From contig NZ_JAJQXA010000016.1 of assembly GCF_021245985.1 (NCBI RefSeq), forward strand, positions 1 through 64,000: a stretch of DNA of 64,000 nucleotides, read 5' to 3'. Below the pieces are notes generated by a model. The model did not search any database, had not been told where the DNA came from, and saw nothing but the letters and a program-made list of their open reading frames with translations. Of this stretch, positions 17,782 to 26,929 are shown piece after piece. Each line of letters starts with the position of its first letter. Position 1 is the stretch's first letter. Source of the stretch: Flavobacterium soyae. Its GTDB lineage: Bacteria > Bacteroidota > Bacteroidia > Flavobacteriales > Flavobacteriaceae. The translations under genes were made by a program, and so were the position numbers.

Positions 17782-18880
17782 TTATTCCTCCTCTTTTTGT
17801 CCCATCATCATTAAATAGGCTTTTAAGAAGGCATCTATATTTCCGTTCATTACACCATCAACATCACTGGTTTCATAACCTGTACGAACGTCTTTAACTA
17901 ATTTATAAGGCTGCATTACATAATTACGAATCTGCGAACCCCATTCAATTTTCATTTTTCCGGCTTCGATATCGGCACGCTGTGCTTGTTGTTTCTTTAA
18001 TTCAATTTCATATAATTGAGAACGAAGCATCTGCATAGCACGCTGTCTGTTATCTTGCTGAGATCTCGTTTCAGAACACTGAATCTGGATTCCGGTTGGT
18101 TTGTGAACTAATTGTACTTTCGTCTCCACTTTATTTACGTTCTGTCCTCCGGCACCACTCGAACGAGAGGTTGTAATTTCGATATCAGCTGGATTAATGT
18201 CAATTTCGATACTGTCATCAACAAGCGGATAAACATAAACAGATACAAATGAAGTATGACGTTTGGCATTACTGTCAAAAGGAGATATTCTAACCAAACG
18301 GTGAACGCCATTTTCTCCTTTTAAGTATCCAAAGGAATAATCGCCTTCAAACTCTAAAGTTACGGTTTTAATACCGGCAACATCACCTTCCTGAAAGTTA
18401 AGTTCTTTTATTTTATATCCATAACTTTCTCCCCACATCATGTACATACGCATCAGCATTCCTGCCCAGTCACAGCTTTCTGTTCCGCCGGCTCCGGCAG
18501 TAATCTGAACCACTGCACTTAAACTATCGCCTTCGTCAGAAAGCATGTTTTTGAATTCGATGTTTTCTATATGAGATTGAGTTATGGTGTATTGTTCATC
18601 TAACTCCTCTGTCGAAAGTTCTCCTTCTTTATAAAAATCATAAGCCAGCTGTAGTTCATCTGTAAGACCTACAGCTTTATCATAATCTTCAATCCATTTT
18701 TTCTTGTTTCGAAGATTTTTTACAATATTTTCGGCTTCTTTTGGATTGTTCCAAAAATCTGGTGCAAAAGTTTTTTCTTCTTCGTTTGCGATTTCGATTA
18801 GCTTGGCATCAACGTCAAAGATACCTCCTCAACGCACCAAGGCGCTCCACAATACCTTTTACTTGTTCGGCTGTTGTCAT
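17782..18880 (-). CDS. prfB: Peptide chain release factor 2, with +1 programmed frameshift
   Basis: RF2 releases peptides at UGA and UAA. The gene is read as two frames: 21 codons from ATG 18880 (MTTAEQ...RRYL) end at an in-frame TGA (18817-18815); a +1 shift skips one T and continues with GAC at 18816 to the stop at 17782, giving 365 aa, the normal RF2 length. The downstream frame has the GGQ peptide-release motif in GAGGQNVNK and a stop-codon-recognition region containing SPF. Annotation tools would give a truncated gene starting at 18546. A promoter -7 element TATTTTTG lies at 18972-18965 (minus strand). Confidence 0.95.
18814..18829 (-). promoter_or_regulatory. RF2 autoregulatory frameshift site
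   Basis: Read on the minus strand, AGGAGG (18829-18824) is followed three bases later by CTT-TGA-C (18820-18814). This is the classic internal Shine-Dalgarno and slippery CUU UGA C site. When RF2 is scarce the ribosome shifts +1 at CUU and makes more RF2. Confidence 0.95.
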
Positions 18881-19228
18881 AAATTAATAACTTGTTTTTT
18901 TAGATGTTTTTTGTTGATATTACATTAGGCTGGGTAAAAAAAACTAATGTGTAATTTCGTTCTGCAAAAATAAGATTTAGTTTTTAGAATTCAGCATTAA
19001 ATTGTTGTGCAAAAAGTACAAACCCTAAAAGACTTTTTTTAGCAGACACAATTGTTTCTTAAAGCAAGAAATCAATTTTCGAATTATTAATGCTAGTTTT
19101 ATATGTTTTTTATAAATATTACGTTAATTTGGTTCTAAGTAATTCACAAGTTAAAATTTATTAAAACTTGGGATTAATAACAAACAGTAATATGTAATTT
19201 TGCTGTCCAAAAAAGATATAGTTTTTAT
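18881..19228. promoter_or_regulatory. Divergent promoter region of prfB and the aldolase gene
   Basis: This 348-bp gap has no gene. On the minus strand TATTTTTG (18972-18965) is a perfect -7 element for prfB. On the plus strand TAATTTTG (19195-19202), with a TTG 24 bp upstream (19168), fits the Bacteroidota promoter of the gene at 19229. The middle is AT-rich without clear structure. Confidence 0.6.
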
Positions 19229-20248
19229 ATGGAAATAAATTTAATTAGCGATACCATTACCAAACCTTCATACGAGATGCTGCAGTATATGTTTAACGCT
19301 CAGGTTGGAGACGACGTATACAAACAAGATCCTACGGTTATCGAATTAGAGACAAGAATAGCCGATTTTTTTGGTATGGAAGCTGGACTTTTTTTTCCGT
19401 CGGGAACTATGGCGAATCAAACTGCAATAAAACTGCATACACAGCCCGGTGAACAATTAATTGCCGATAAATATGCTCACGTTTTTCATTATGAAGGGGG
19501 TGGAGTTTCCTTTAACAGCGGCGTTTCGTGCTGTTTGCTGGATGGAGATCGGGGAATGATAAATGCGGTACAGGTGGCAGCAGCGATTAATGATCCTGAA
19601 TTTTATCATAGTCCGCTGACGAGTTTGGTTTGTGTTGAAAATACGACCAATAAAGGCGGCGGAGCTTGTTATGAATTAGAAGATTTAAGAGAAATAAAAA
19701 AAGTCTGTGATGCTAATAATTTGAAGTTTCATTTGGATGGAGCCAGAATTTGGAACGCATTGGTTGCCAAAAGACAAAACCCGAAGGAATTTGGGGCCAT
19801 TTTCGATACTATTTCGGTTTGTTTATCAAAAGGTTTAGGCGCGCCAATTGGTTCCGTTTTATTGGGAAGCAAAGCAGATATTCACCGAGCATTAAGAATC
19901 AGAAAAATACTAGGCGGCGGAATGCGTCAGGTGGGTTATTTAGCCGCAGCGGGATTATACGCACTGGCTAACAATATTGAACGTCTTGCAGAAGATCATC
20001 GCAGAGCAAAAGAAATAGGGGCAATTTTAAGTACAAAATCCTGGATTGCATCTGTAGAACCCGTAGAAACAAATATTTTGATTTTTTCATTGGCCGAAGG
20101 TTATAGTGATCAGCTTTTGATTGAAAAATTAAAACAAAAAAATATTTTAATAAGTTCCTTAGGACATAACAAACTAAGAATCGTTACCCATTTAGATTAT
20201 AAAGAAGTAATGCATACGTATGTTTTAGAGATGTTTTCGAAGATTTAG
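19229..20248 (+). CDS. PLP-dependent low-specificity L-threonine aldolase (GntG family)
   Basis: Cleaves L-threonine or L-allo-threonine to glycine and acetaldehyde. The 339-aa fold-type I protein opens with the aldolase signature LISDTITKPS, has VGDDVYKQDPT and FFPSGTMANQ for cofactor binding, the HLDGARIWNA Asp (about residue 170) and the PLP-lysine segment SLSKGLGAPIGSV (K near residue 200). The length is normal for LtaE-type enzymes. It is monocistronic; the downstream gap with ybaB contains nested inverted repeats. Confidence 0.9.
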   Translation: MEINLISDTITKPSYEMLQYMFNAQVGDDVYKQDPTVIELETRIADFFGMEAGLFFPSGTMANQTAIKLHTQPGEQLIADKYAHVFHYEGGGVSFNSGVSCCLLDGDRGMINAVQVAAAINDPEFYHSPLTSLVCVENTTNKGGGACYELEDLREIKKVCDANNLKFHLDGARIWNALVAKRQNPKEFGAIFDTISVCLSKGLGAPIGSVLLGSKADIHRALRIRKILGGGMRQVGYLAAAGLYALANNIERLAEDHRRAKEIGAILSTKSWIASVEPVETNILIFSLAEGYSDQLLIEKLKQKNILISSLGHNKLRIVTHLDYKEVMHTYVLEMFSKI

Positions 20249-20249
20249 G

Positions 20250-20471
20250 AAAGAGGGACAAAGGTTCAGAGTTACAAAGAGACAAAGGTTTTCTTTGTCG
20301 TACCTAAAAAAAGGAGACTGTCTCAAAAGTCGAGACAACCTCTTTTTTATTCGGATACCTATCGGAGAAATTTCCCATTTACGCGATTCTCAACAGCTTG
20401 ATTTTACTTTTGAGACAGCCTCCTTTTTTTTTAACCTTTGTCTCTTTGTAACTCTGAACCTTTGTCTCTTT
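20250..20471. repeat. Nested palindromes: aaaggttcagag arms enclosing a 120-bp MITE-like element
   Basis: The outer arms are a roughly 40-bp inverted repeat with AAAGGTTCAGAGTTACAAAG (20250-20290 and 20433-20471), nearly perfect and reaching the ybaB stop. Inside (20306-20432) is a second element whose ends are GGAGACTGTCTCAAAAG and CTTTTGAGACAGCCTCC. Its reverse complement recurs at 26621-26740 with only a few differences. The outer family recurs in degraded form at about 33918 and 36063. Confidence 0.85.
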
Positions 20472-20790
20472 ATTTAAACAAATTATCCATTCCCGGAATC
20501 ATCGGCATATCCATTTTTGCTACAGCATCAAGTTCACTTTCGTTTACGCTTGTAGCTCTTTCGATGGCTTTGTTTAGTGTTACAATTAAATAATCTTCCA
20601 GTTGTTCTTTATCTTCTAAAAGAGAATCATCAACAGAGATTGATTTTATTTTTCTATTGGCAGTAATTGTAATTTTTAATAATCCGTCAGCGCTTTGTTC
20701 GTCAATTAAAACAGTGTCAAGGCGTTTCTTTGTATCTTCAATTTTCTGCTGGGTTTCTTTAAGTTTCCCCATCATTCCCATTAAATCCAT
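20470..20790 (-). CDS. YbaB/EbfC family nucleoid-associated protein
   Basis: A 106-aa small DNA-binding protein forming tweezer-like dimers. An N-terminal coiled-coil helix (MGKLKETQQKIEDTKKRLD, about residues 6-24) precedes a beta-sheet region with ITITANRKIKSISVD and a C-terminal helix, as in YbaB. It is usually linked to dnaX and recR, but here it stands alone. The minus-strand start is only 69 nt from the start of the divergent S9 peptidase. Confidence 0.9.
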   Translation of the reverse strand: MDLMGMMGKLKETQQKIEDTKKRLDTVLIDEQSADGLLKITITANRKIKSISVDDSLLEDKEQLEDYLIVTLNKAIERATSVNESELDAVAKMDMPMIPGMDNLFK

Positions 20791-20859
20791 TTTTTGTTGA
20801 TTTTTAAATTATTTCAGACAAAATTAGTATATTGCTTTATTAAATCAATAGAATATTTT

Positions 20860-22995
20860 ATGAAAAAATTAATTTTGTTCTGTTGCGTTTGTACTACTTT
20901 TGCTCCTTCGTATTTAAAAACAAATGCTCAATCAATGCAAGAAAATATACAAGCTCCAAAGGCTAAGGAAATTCCAAAAACATTAAAAAAACACAAAGAA
21001 ACCCGAATCGATAATTATTTTTGGCTGAATGACAGAGAAAACCCAGAAGTTATTGATTATCTGAATAAAGAAAACGAATATTACCAAAAAATGACAGTTC
21101 ATACAAAAGGTTTTCAGGAATCTTTGTATGAAGAAATGAAAGGAAGAATTAAAGAAGATGATTCATCAGTTCCTTATTTCTACAACGGATATTTTTATAT
21201 TACACGTTTTGAAACAGGACAGGATTATCCAATTTTTTCAAGAAAAAAAGGAAGCCTTTCAGCAGAAGAAGAAATTTTGTTCAACTGTAACGAATTGGCA
21301 AAAAGCCATGCTTATTTTAAATTAGGAGGGTTGAGTATAAGCCCTGATAATAAATTTGCCAGTTTTGGAACTGATATTGTTGGAAGAAGGATTTATACCA
21401 TTCAAATTAAGAATCTTGAAACAGGAGAAATTCTATCAGATAAAATCGAAAATGCAACAGGAGGATCTGTCTGGGCAAATGATAATAAAACTATTTTTTA
21501 TACCAAACAGGATGAAGTAACTTTAAGAGCTGACAAGATTTTCAGACATAAATTAAACACAGATTCTAAAAATGATGTTTTAGTTTATGACGAAATAGAT
21601 GATACTTTTAATGTTTCGATAAGTAAAGAAAAATCAAAGAAATATATTGTAATTGGTTCATCGAGTACTTTAACCACAGAATACAGAATACTAAATTCAG
21701 ATAATCCGGATGGAGAATTTGAGGTATTTCAGCCCCGTGTTCGTGGTTTAGAATACAGCATTTCTCATTATGAAGATTCATTTTATATCTTAACTAATAA
21801 AGACAAAGCAACCAATTTCAAGCTGATGAAAACGCCTGAAAATAAAACGGGCAAAAAAAACTGGGTTGATGTTATTCCGCATAGGGAAGATGTTTTGTTG
21901 GAAGAGATCGAGATATTTAAAAACTTTTTAGTTATAGAAGAACGCTCGAATGGTTTAAATCATATCCGAATTATGCCTTGGAATGATGAGCCGGATTATT
22001 ACCTGCCTTTTGGAAGCGAAACATACAATGCTTTTACTACAACAAATATTGATTTCGATACCGATATTCTGCGTTACAGCTATCAATCGCTTGCCACGCC
22101 GTCATCTGTAATTGATTTTAATATGAAAACTAAAACCAAAGTAATCTTAAAAGAACAACAGGTTTTAGGCGGAAAATTTGATAAAGAAAATTATGTCGAA
22201 GAACGAGTTTGGGCAACAGCAAGAGACGGTGTAAGAGTGCCAATTTCGATGATTTATAAAAAAGGAATGCAGAAAAATGGTAAAAATCCCTTACTTCTTT
22301 ATGCTTATGGTTCATACGGAATTACAATGGATACTTATTTTTCTTCGACAAGGCTCTCGTTGCTAGACCGTGGTTTTGTCTATGCAATTGCCCATATTAG
22401 AGGTGGAGAAGATTTAGGAAGACAATGGTATGAAGACGGGAAACTGTTAAAAAAGAAAAATACCTTTACAGATTTCATCGATTGCTCTAAATTTGTAATA
22501 GACGAAAAATATACTTCGCCAGAACATCTTTATGCTGAAGGTGGATCTGCAGGAGGACTTTTAATGGGGGTGATCGTAAATGAAGCACCAGAGTTGTACA
22601 ACGGTGTTATAGCGCAAGTACCATTTGTAGATGTTATTACAACAATGCTGGATGATAGTATTCCGCTTACAACCGGAGAGTATGACGAATGGGGAAACCC
22701 AAACAATAAAAAGTATTACGATTATATGTTGTCGTATTCACCTTATGACAACGTAAAAGCACAAAAATATCCTAATATGTATGTGTCTACAGGATTGCAT
22801 GATTCTCAAGTACAATACTGGGAACCAGCTAAATGGGTGGCTAAATTAAGAGATTTAAAGACAAATAATAATCAATTGTTTTTAGATACGAATATGGATG
22901 CCGGACATGGCGGGGCTTCAGGACGTTTCGAAGCTTTAAAAGATTTAGCAAAAGAATTTAGTTTTTTATTAGATTTAGAAAAAATTAAAAGCTAA
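20860..22995 (+). CDS. S9 family peptidase, oligopeptidase B-like, exported
   Basis: Serine peptidase cleaving short peptides, probably after basic residues. The start ATG 20860 is chosen over 20794 because it yields a normal signal peptide (MKK, hydrophobic core, NAQS cleavage region near residue 24). The N-terminal beta-propeller (about 75-420) is followed by an alpha/beta-hydrolase domain. The catalytic triad is S563 in GGSAGG, D648 in GLHDSQV and H683 in DAGHGG. The ATARDGVRVP and GGEDLGRQWYEDGK motifs are typical of oligopeptidase B. The protein is 711 aa and acts in the periplasm or outside the cell. Confidence 0.92.
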   Translation: MKKLILFCCVCTTFAPSYLKTNAQSMQENIQAPKAKEIPKTLKKHKETRIDNYFWLNDRENPEVIDYLNKENEYYQKMTVHTKGFQESLYEEMKGRIKEDDSSVPYFYNGYFYITRFETGQDYPIFSRKKGSLSAEEEILFNCNELAKSHAYFKLGGLSISPDNKFASFGTDIVGRRIYTIQIKNLETGEILSDKIENATGGSVWANDNKTIFYTKQDEVTLRADKIFRHKLNTDSKNDVLVYDEIDDTFNVSISKEKSKKYIVIGSSSTLTTEYRILNSDNPDGEFEVFQPRVRGLEYSISHYEDSFYILTNKDKATNFKLMKTPENKTGKKNWVDVIPHREDVLLEEIEIFKNFLVIEERSNGLNHIRIMPWNDEPDYYLPFGSETYNAFTTTNIDFDTDILRYSYQSLATPSSVIDFNMKTKTKVILKEQQVLGGKFDKENYVEERVWATARDGVRVPISMIYKKGMQKNGKNPLLLYAYGSYGITMDTYFSSTRLSLLDRGFVYAIAHIRGGEDLGRQWYEDGKLLKKKNTFTDFIDCSKFVIDEKYTSPEHLYAEGGSAGGLLMGVIVNEAPELYNGVIAQVPFVDVITTMLDDSIPLTTGEYDEWGNPNNKKYYDYMLSYSPYDNVKAQKYPNMYVSTGLHDSQVQYWEPAKWVAKLRDLKTNNNQLFLDTNMDAGHGGASGRFEALKDLAKEFSFLLDLEKIKS

Positions 22996-23065
22996 TTAGA
23001 TTTTTTTTGTTAAATTTGCAACCTGTCAAGGTGCTTAAAAAATACCTTTGATTAACTATTTTTTT

Positions 23066-24106
23066 ATGAAAGAAGAAATAAACGCTTATAATAATGTTTT
23101 AGAATTAATAGGTAATACCCCGCTTATTAAACTAAATAAAATCACCGAAGAGTTAGAAGGAAATTTCTACGCAAAGGTAGAAGCTTTTAATCCAGGTCAT
23201 TCCTCAAAAGATAGAATAGCGTTATATATTATTGAAGAAGCCGAAAGAAAAGGAATATTATCACCAGGCGATACCATTATAGAAACTACATCAGGTAATA
23301 CAGGTTTTAGTTTAGCAATGGTAAGCATTATAAAAGGTTACAATTGTATTTTGGCCGTGAGTTCAAAATCATCCAAGGATAAAATTGACATGCTGCGAAG
23401 CTTAGGTGCAAAAGTTTATGTCTGTCCGGCTCACGTTTCTGCAGATGATGAAAGATCATACTACAATGTAGCAAAACGATTACACGAAGAAACAAAGGGT
23501 TCAGTTTATATCAATCAATATTTCAATCAGCTAAATATTGATGCCCATTACAATACTACTGGTCCCGAAATTTGGGAACAAACAAAAGGACAAATCACAC
23601 ATCTTATTGCTTGCAGCGGAACCGGAGGAACAATTTCCGGAACAGCAAAATTCTTAAAAGAGCAAAATCCAAATATTAGAATCTTAGGAGTAGATGCTTT
23701 TGGATCAGTATTGAAAAAATACCACGAAACAAGAGAATTTGATAATAAAGAAATTTATCCATATCGTATTGAAGGTTTAGGTAAAAATTTAATTCCTTCG
23801 GCAACAGATTTTGATATCATCGATAAGTTTATGAAAGTTACCGATGAAGAAAGTGCCCATTCAGCAAGAGAAATCACTCGTAAAGAAGGTTTATTTGTTG
23901 GATATACATCTGGAGCAGTAATGCAGGCAATTAAACAGTATGCAGAAGAAGGAGAGTTTACAAAAGACAGCAACATTATTGCAATCTTCCCTGATCACGG
24001 TTCACGTTATATGAGTAAAGTATTTAGTGATGAGTGGATGAACGAACAAGGATTCTTTGACAGTGTTAATGAAGAAGAAACTCAAAAAATTGAATTTGTA
24101 AAATAA
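23066..24106 (+). CDS. Cysteine synthase / cystathionine beta-synthase family PLP enzyme
   Basis: Fold-type II PLP enzyme of 346 aa. Evidence: LIGNTPLIKL near the N-terminus, the cofactor lysine in GHSSKDRIA, the substrate loop TSGNTGFSLAM and the phosphate-binding GTGGTISGTAK. It is about 35 residues longer than CysK; the C-terminal FPDHGSRYMSK segment resembles CBS-like and cysteine-synthase relatives of Bacteroidota, which may use O-acetylserine or serine with homocysteine. The exact substrate cannot be fixed. ATG 23066 is preferred to an in-frame TTG at 23048. A -7 element TAAATTTG is at 23011-23018. Confidence 0.85.
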   Translation: MKEEINAYNNVLELIGNTPLIKLNKITEELEGNFYAKVEAFNPGHSSKDRIALYIIEEAERKGILSPGDTIIETTSGNTGFSLAMVSIIKGYNCILAVSSKSSKDKIDMLRSLGAKVYVCPAHVSADDERSYYNVAKRLHEETKGSVYINQYFNQLNIDAHYNTTGPEIWEQTKGQITHLIACSGTGGTISGTAKFLKEQNPNIRILGVDAFGSVLKKYHETREFDNKEIYPYRIEGLGKNLIPSATDFDIIDKFMKVTDEESAHSAREITRKEGLFVGYTSGAVMQAIKQYAEEGEFTKDSNIIAIFPDHGSRYMSKVFSDEWMNEQGFFDSVNEEETQKIEFVK

Positions 24107-24127
24107 TAACTATTTTTAAAAATATTA

Positions 24128-24159
24128 AACTCCATTCGTTCTGCGAATGGAGTTTTTTT
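24128..24159 (+). terminator. Strong terminator after the cysteine-synthase-like gene
   Basis: AACTCCATTCG/CGAATGGAGTT is an 11-bp perfect stem with loop TTCTG and a T7 tail. The remaining gap to 24488 is very AT-rich (poly-T/A stretches); no gene or clear regulatory site is seen in it apart from the presumed promoter of the next gene. Confidence 0.9.
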
Positions 24160-24488
24160 ATGTGAACTTTTACGTTATTTAAAGATTCAGTATAATAGGA
24201 TAATATTACTTTGAAACATAAAATTCCTAAATGTTAATTATTTTGTTTTGTTTGAATATACCGTATTTATACGTAAGATATTTTAATTGTAATTGAGGTT
24301 AATTTATAATTTTAAGAATTGTTTTAGTAGTATAATTAAAACTAATTTTATGTAAAAAATCATCAGTTTTGGTTATTTTAACGATTATTTAGGTATGTTA
24401 ACGAAAAAATTTCCGACGAAAAACATAATAGTATAGTTTAGCTCTGTATAAATGAAACACTTTATTTATAACCCTAAATTCTGCTATT

Positions 24489-25400
24489 ATGAAAAAATTT
24501 CTACTCTCAGTAATGTTTGTAAGTTGTTTAAATGCGACTGCTCAAAATCCAATTCAGGAGTTTAATTTCAATGGGACTTTAAATAATGAATCTAATACAA
24601 TTTCTTTTATGGGAACAAATGATTTTGTACCCGATAGATCTGGAGCTGCCGGAAATGCTCAAAGATTAAATAATAAAGCACTGGAAGCCGTTGTAGATGA
24701 TCTGCCGCAAGGCAATAAAGCGAGAACTGTTAGCATTTGGATTAAATTTAATGATATAGCATCGGCAAATTATATCTGGGGTTATGGTTCAGCCTATAAT
24801 GCTCAATATTTTGGTTTGCTGCAGCAGTCGACAGTCTCTTCTAATTCAGATTTAAGTCTGGCTGGCTGGGGCGCTGCAAATGATCTTATTGTTTCGACTC
24901 CAATAGCAAAAGGTGTTTGGTATCAATATACGATAACTTTTGATGGAACAGTTTCTAAAATGTACCGTAACGGAGAGTTGTTAAAATACATAAGCGGTTT
25001 AAAACGTTCTACAAAAGGTACTATTTTTAGATTAGGTGAAATAAATACAACAGTTGGTATAAATGCTGATGTGGATGATTTAAAAATCTATGATGTAGCT
25101 TTGACTGATGAACAGGCAGCGGAGTCTTATAATAGTTCTAAACCTTTAATAGTTGCTGCAGAAATTACAGCAGCTCCTAAAGCAAAAGGTGCTGCCATAA
25201 AATCTAAAACTGCGGCAAAAACTACATCAAGCAATATAATTGTAAGTAAAGATGTAAATATGGGAAGCAAAAATATAGAAGTGTATTCGCAAGGACAAAA
25301 AGTAGTAGGGGATAATTCAATGACTATTAACGATCTTCCTGAAGGAACATATTTATTAAGAATTACGAGTGCACCTGCAAAAAAAATAACTTCAAAATAA
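24489..25400 (+). CDS. Secreted LamG/concanavalin-like protein with short type IX-like tail (copy 1)
   Basis: A 303-aa exported protein. The signal peptide spans about residues 1-19 (ends NATAQ). A LamG-like jelly-roll domain follows (about 22-225; NFNGTLNN start, VSIWIKFND, YRNGELLKY and DVDDLKIYD motifs typical of LamG_3). A low-complexity Ala/Lys/Thr linker (about 220-250) leads to a roughly 45-residue tail with KNIEVYSQGQKV and INDLPEGTYLLRI, which resembles the core of the type A C-terminal sorting domain of type IX secretion but is shortened. Its ligand is unknown. It is a tandem paralogue of the gene at 25718. Confidence 0.75.
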   Translation: MKKFLLSVMFVSCLNATAQNPIQEFNFNGTLNNESNTISFMGTNDFVPDRSGAAGNAQRLNNKALEAVVDDLPQGNKARTVSIWIKFNDIASANYIWGYGSAYNAQYFGLLQQSTVSSNSDLSLAGWGAANDLIVSTPIAKGVWYQYTITFDGTVSKMYRNGELLKYISGLKRSTKGTIFRLGEINTTVGINADVDDLKIYDVALTDEQAAESYNSSKPLIVAAEITAAPKAKGAAIKSKTAAKTTSSNIIVSKDVNMGSKNIEVYSQGQKVVGDNSMTINDLPEGTYLLRITSAPAKKITSK

Positions 25401-25474
25401 GGCCATTTAATTAATTTTTTTAATAGTTAGTTTTTTAATATTGTTTAGCAGCAATTAGTTTTTTTGAATTAGGG

Positions 25475-25508
25475 AAAAAGCCTTTTGAATTCATAAGGCT
25501 TTTTTTTG
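25475..25508 (+). terminator. Terminator between the two LamG genes
   Basis: AAAAAGCCTT/AAGGCTTTTT (10-bp stem, 10-nt loop) with a T-rich tail shows that the two paralogues are separate transcription units. The rest of the 317-bp gap (25401-25717) is AT-rich with no other feature seen. Confidence 0.8.
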
Positions 25509-25717
25509 CCGGTTACGCCCATATTTTTTTATATTTTGTGAGAATTCTGTATTTGTGTGTAAGATTTGTTTGTTTATGCTGAATTAAAATTATATTTTTA
25601 ACAAAATTTATAAAAAAAATATTCAAAAATTTGTAATAGTTGGATTTAGCTGTTCAAATTTGTTGTCAAATAAAGATTTATCATAAAAAGATATCCAGTA
25701 AAAAATCTATATAAACT

Positions 25718-26605
25718 ATGAAAAAAATATTACTCACTTTAATGTTTGTAAGTTTTTTAAATGCTAATTCGCAAAATCCGGTTCAGGAATTTAATTTCAA
25801 CGGAAATTTAAACAGTGCAGATAATACCATTTCCTTTTTAGGAACCCCAGTTTTTGTAAATGACAGAATGGGGACTGCTAAAGGGGCTTTGCGGCTTTCT
25901 AATAAAGCTTTTCAGGCCGTTGTAGGCGACCTTCCGCAGGGAAATAAGCCAAGAACAATATCTATTTGGGTTAAATTTAATGCCGTAACTGCAGCCAATT
26001 ATGTTTTAGGTTATGGTACTGCGGCAAATACGCAATATTTCGGATTCGTACAGCAAGCATCAGCCGGAGGTAATTCTGAGGTAAATCTTGCGGGATGGGG
26101 ACCAGGAAATGATGTTGCTGCTTTTGTACCGCTTTCAAAAGATATTTGGTACATGTACAGCATTACTTACGATGGCAATATTTCAAAAATTTATCGTAAT
26201 GGTGAATTACTAAAAGCTGCCGAGGGAATTTCGCGTTCGACGAAAGGTTATATTTTAAGTATCGGAAAATTAAATGCGGCTGCAAGTATCAATGCCGATA
26301 TTGACGACATTAAATTGTATACGGTTGCCATGACAGATGAACAGGTTATGGAGTCTTATACCAGTTCAAAGCCGGCTAAAACAGTGGCAGCCCCGCCAGT
26401 ACCAGTTTCAAGTCCGGGAAAAAAAGCTGCCGCAGCACCTGTAAAATTACCAGCTGCAGCACCTTCTGCCGAAACTGCTAAAAGCAGTAAAAATGTTGAG
26501 GTTTTCTCTCAGGGTCAAAAAATAATAGGGGCAAACGCTTCTAATATTGGCGATTTGCCAGAAGGAACGTATTTGATCAAAGTAACAAACACACCAAAAA
26601 AGTAA
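25718..26605 (+). CDS. Secreted LamG/concanavalin-like protein with short type IX-like tail (copy 2)
   Basis: A 295-aa paralogue of 24489-25400 with the same order: signal peptide (cleavage near NANSQ), LamG-like domain (SIWVKFN, YRNGELLKA, DIDDIKLYT), Ala/Pro/Lys-rich linker (about 222-255) and a tail with KNVEVFSQGQKI and IGDLPEGTYLIKV. The LamG part and tail are well conserved between the copies while the linkers differ, consistent with a local duplication followed by linker drift. Surface display or secretion via type IX secretion is inferred from the tail. Confidence 0.75.
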   Translation: MKKILLTLMFVSFLNANSQNPVQEFNFNGNLNSADNTISFLGTPVFVNDRMGTAKGALRLSNKAFQAVVGDLPQGNKPRTISIWVKFNAVTAANYVLGYGTAANTQYFGFVQQASAGGNSEVNLAGWGPGNDVAAFVPLSKDIWYMYSITYDGNISKIYRNGELLKAAEGISRSTKGYILSIGKLNAAASINADIDDIKLYTVAMTDEQVMESYTSSKPAKTVAAPPVPVSSPGKKAAAAPVKLPAAAPSAETAKSSKNVEVFSQGQKIIGANASNIGDLPEGTYLIKVTNTPKK

Positions 26606-26620
26606 TTTTATATTTTCTAT

Positions 26621-26740
26621 AAAAAAAAGAGGCTGTCTCAAAAGTAAAATCAAGCCGTTGAGAATCGCGTAAATGGAAAATTTCTCCGATAGGTATCCGA
26701 ATAAAAAAGAGGTTGTCTCGATTTTGAGACAGCCTCTTTT
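26621..26740. repeat. MITE-like palindromic element, inverted copy of 20306-20432
   Basis: Ends AAGAGGCTGTCTCAAAAG and TTTTGAGACAGCCTCTT form terminal inverted repeats, and an internal AGAGGTTGTCTCG adds a nested stem. The reverse complement matches the element at 20306-20432 over about 115 bp with a handful of differences. It sits between the LamG gene and a convergent small ORF and may serve both as terminator. Confidence 0.85.
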
Positions 26741-26749
26741 GATTTTTTA

Positions 26750-26827
26750 TTAGCTTATTACACTAAGCACTACAAATAAGATTACCAGAATAATTACGGC
26801 AAATCTTGTGTATTTTGATGTTTGCAT
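26750..26827 (-). CDS. Small hydrophobic membrane peptide (25 aa)
   Basis: Too short for normal gene calling. ATG 26827 to TAA 26750 encodes 25 residues: a polar N-terminus MQTSKYTR followed by one hydrophobic helix of about 17 residues. An exact -7 promoter element TATATTTG lies at 26873-26866 on the minus strand, about 40 nt upstream, and the palindromic element 26621-26740 could terminate the transcript. Function is unknown; small membrane peptides often modulate membrane enzymes or act as toxins. Coding status is unproven. Confidence 0.45.
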   Translation of the reverse strand: MQTSKYTRFAVIILVILFVVLSVIS

Positions 26828-26865
26828 ATTTGTTTTTGTTTAAAGGAATTATGATCTGATTGCGG

Positions 26866-26873
26866 CAAATATA
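26866..26873 (-). promoter_or_regulatory. -7 promoter element for the small ORF 26750-26827
   Basis: TATATTTG read on the minus strand matches TAnnTTTG exactly and predicts a transcription start near 26862. Confidence 0.5.
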
Positions 26874-26929
26874 ATAGTTTATTTTACTTTTTATAATATT
26901 TTGCTTTTTTCTGCATAAATTTTAACAAA

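Noticed and set aside
17782..18546. prfB as a frameshifted pseudogene
   Set aside because: The in-frame TGA is at the classic programmed site with AGGAGG and CTTTGAC, so the gene is functional.
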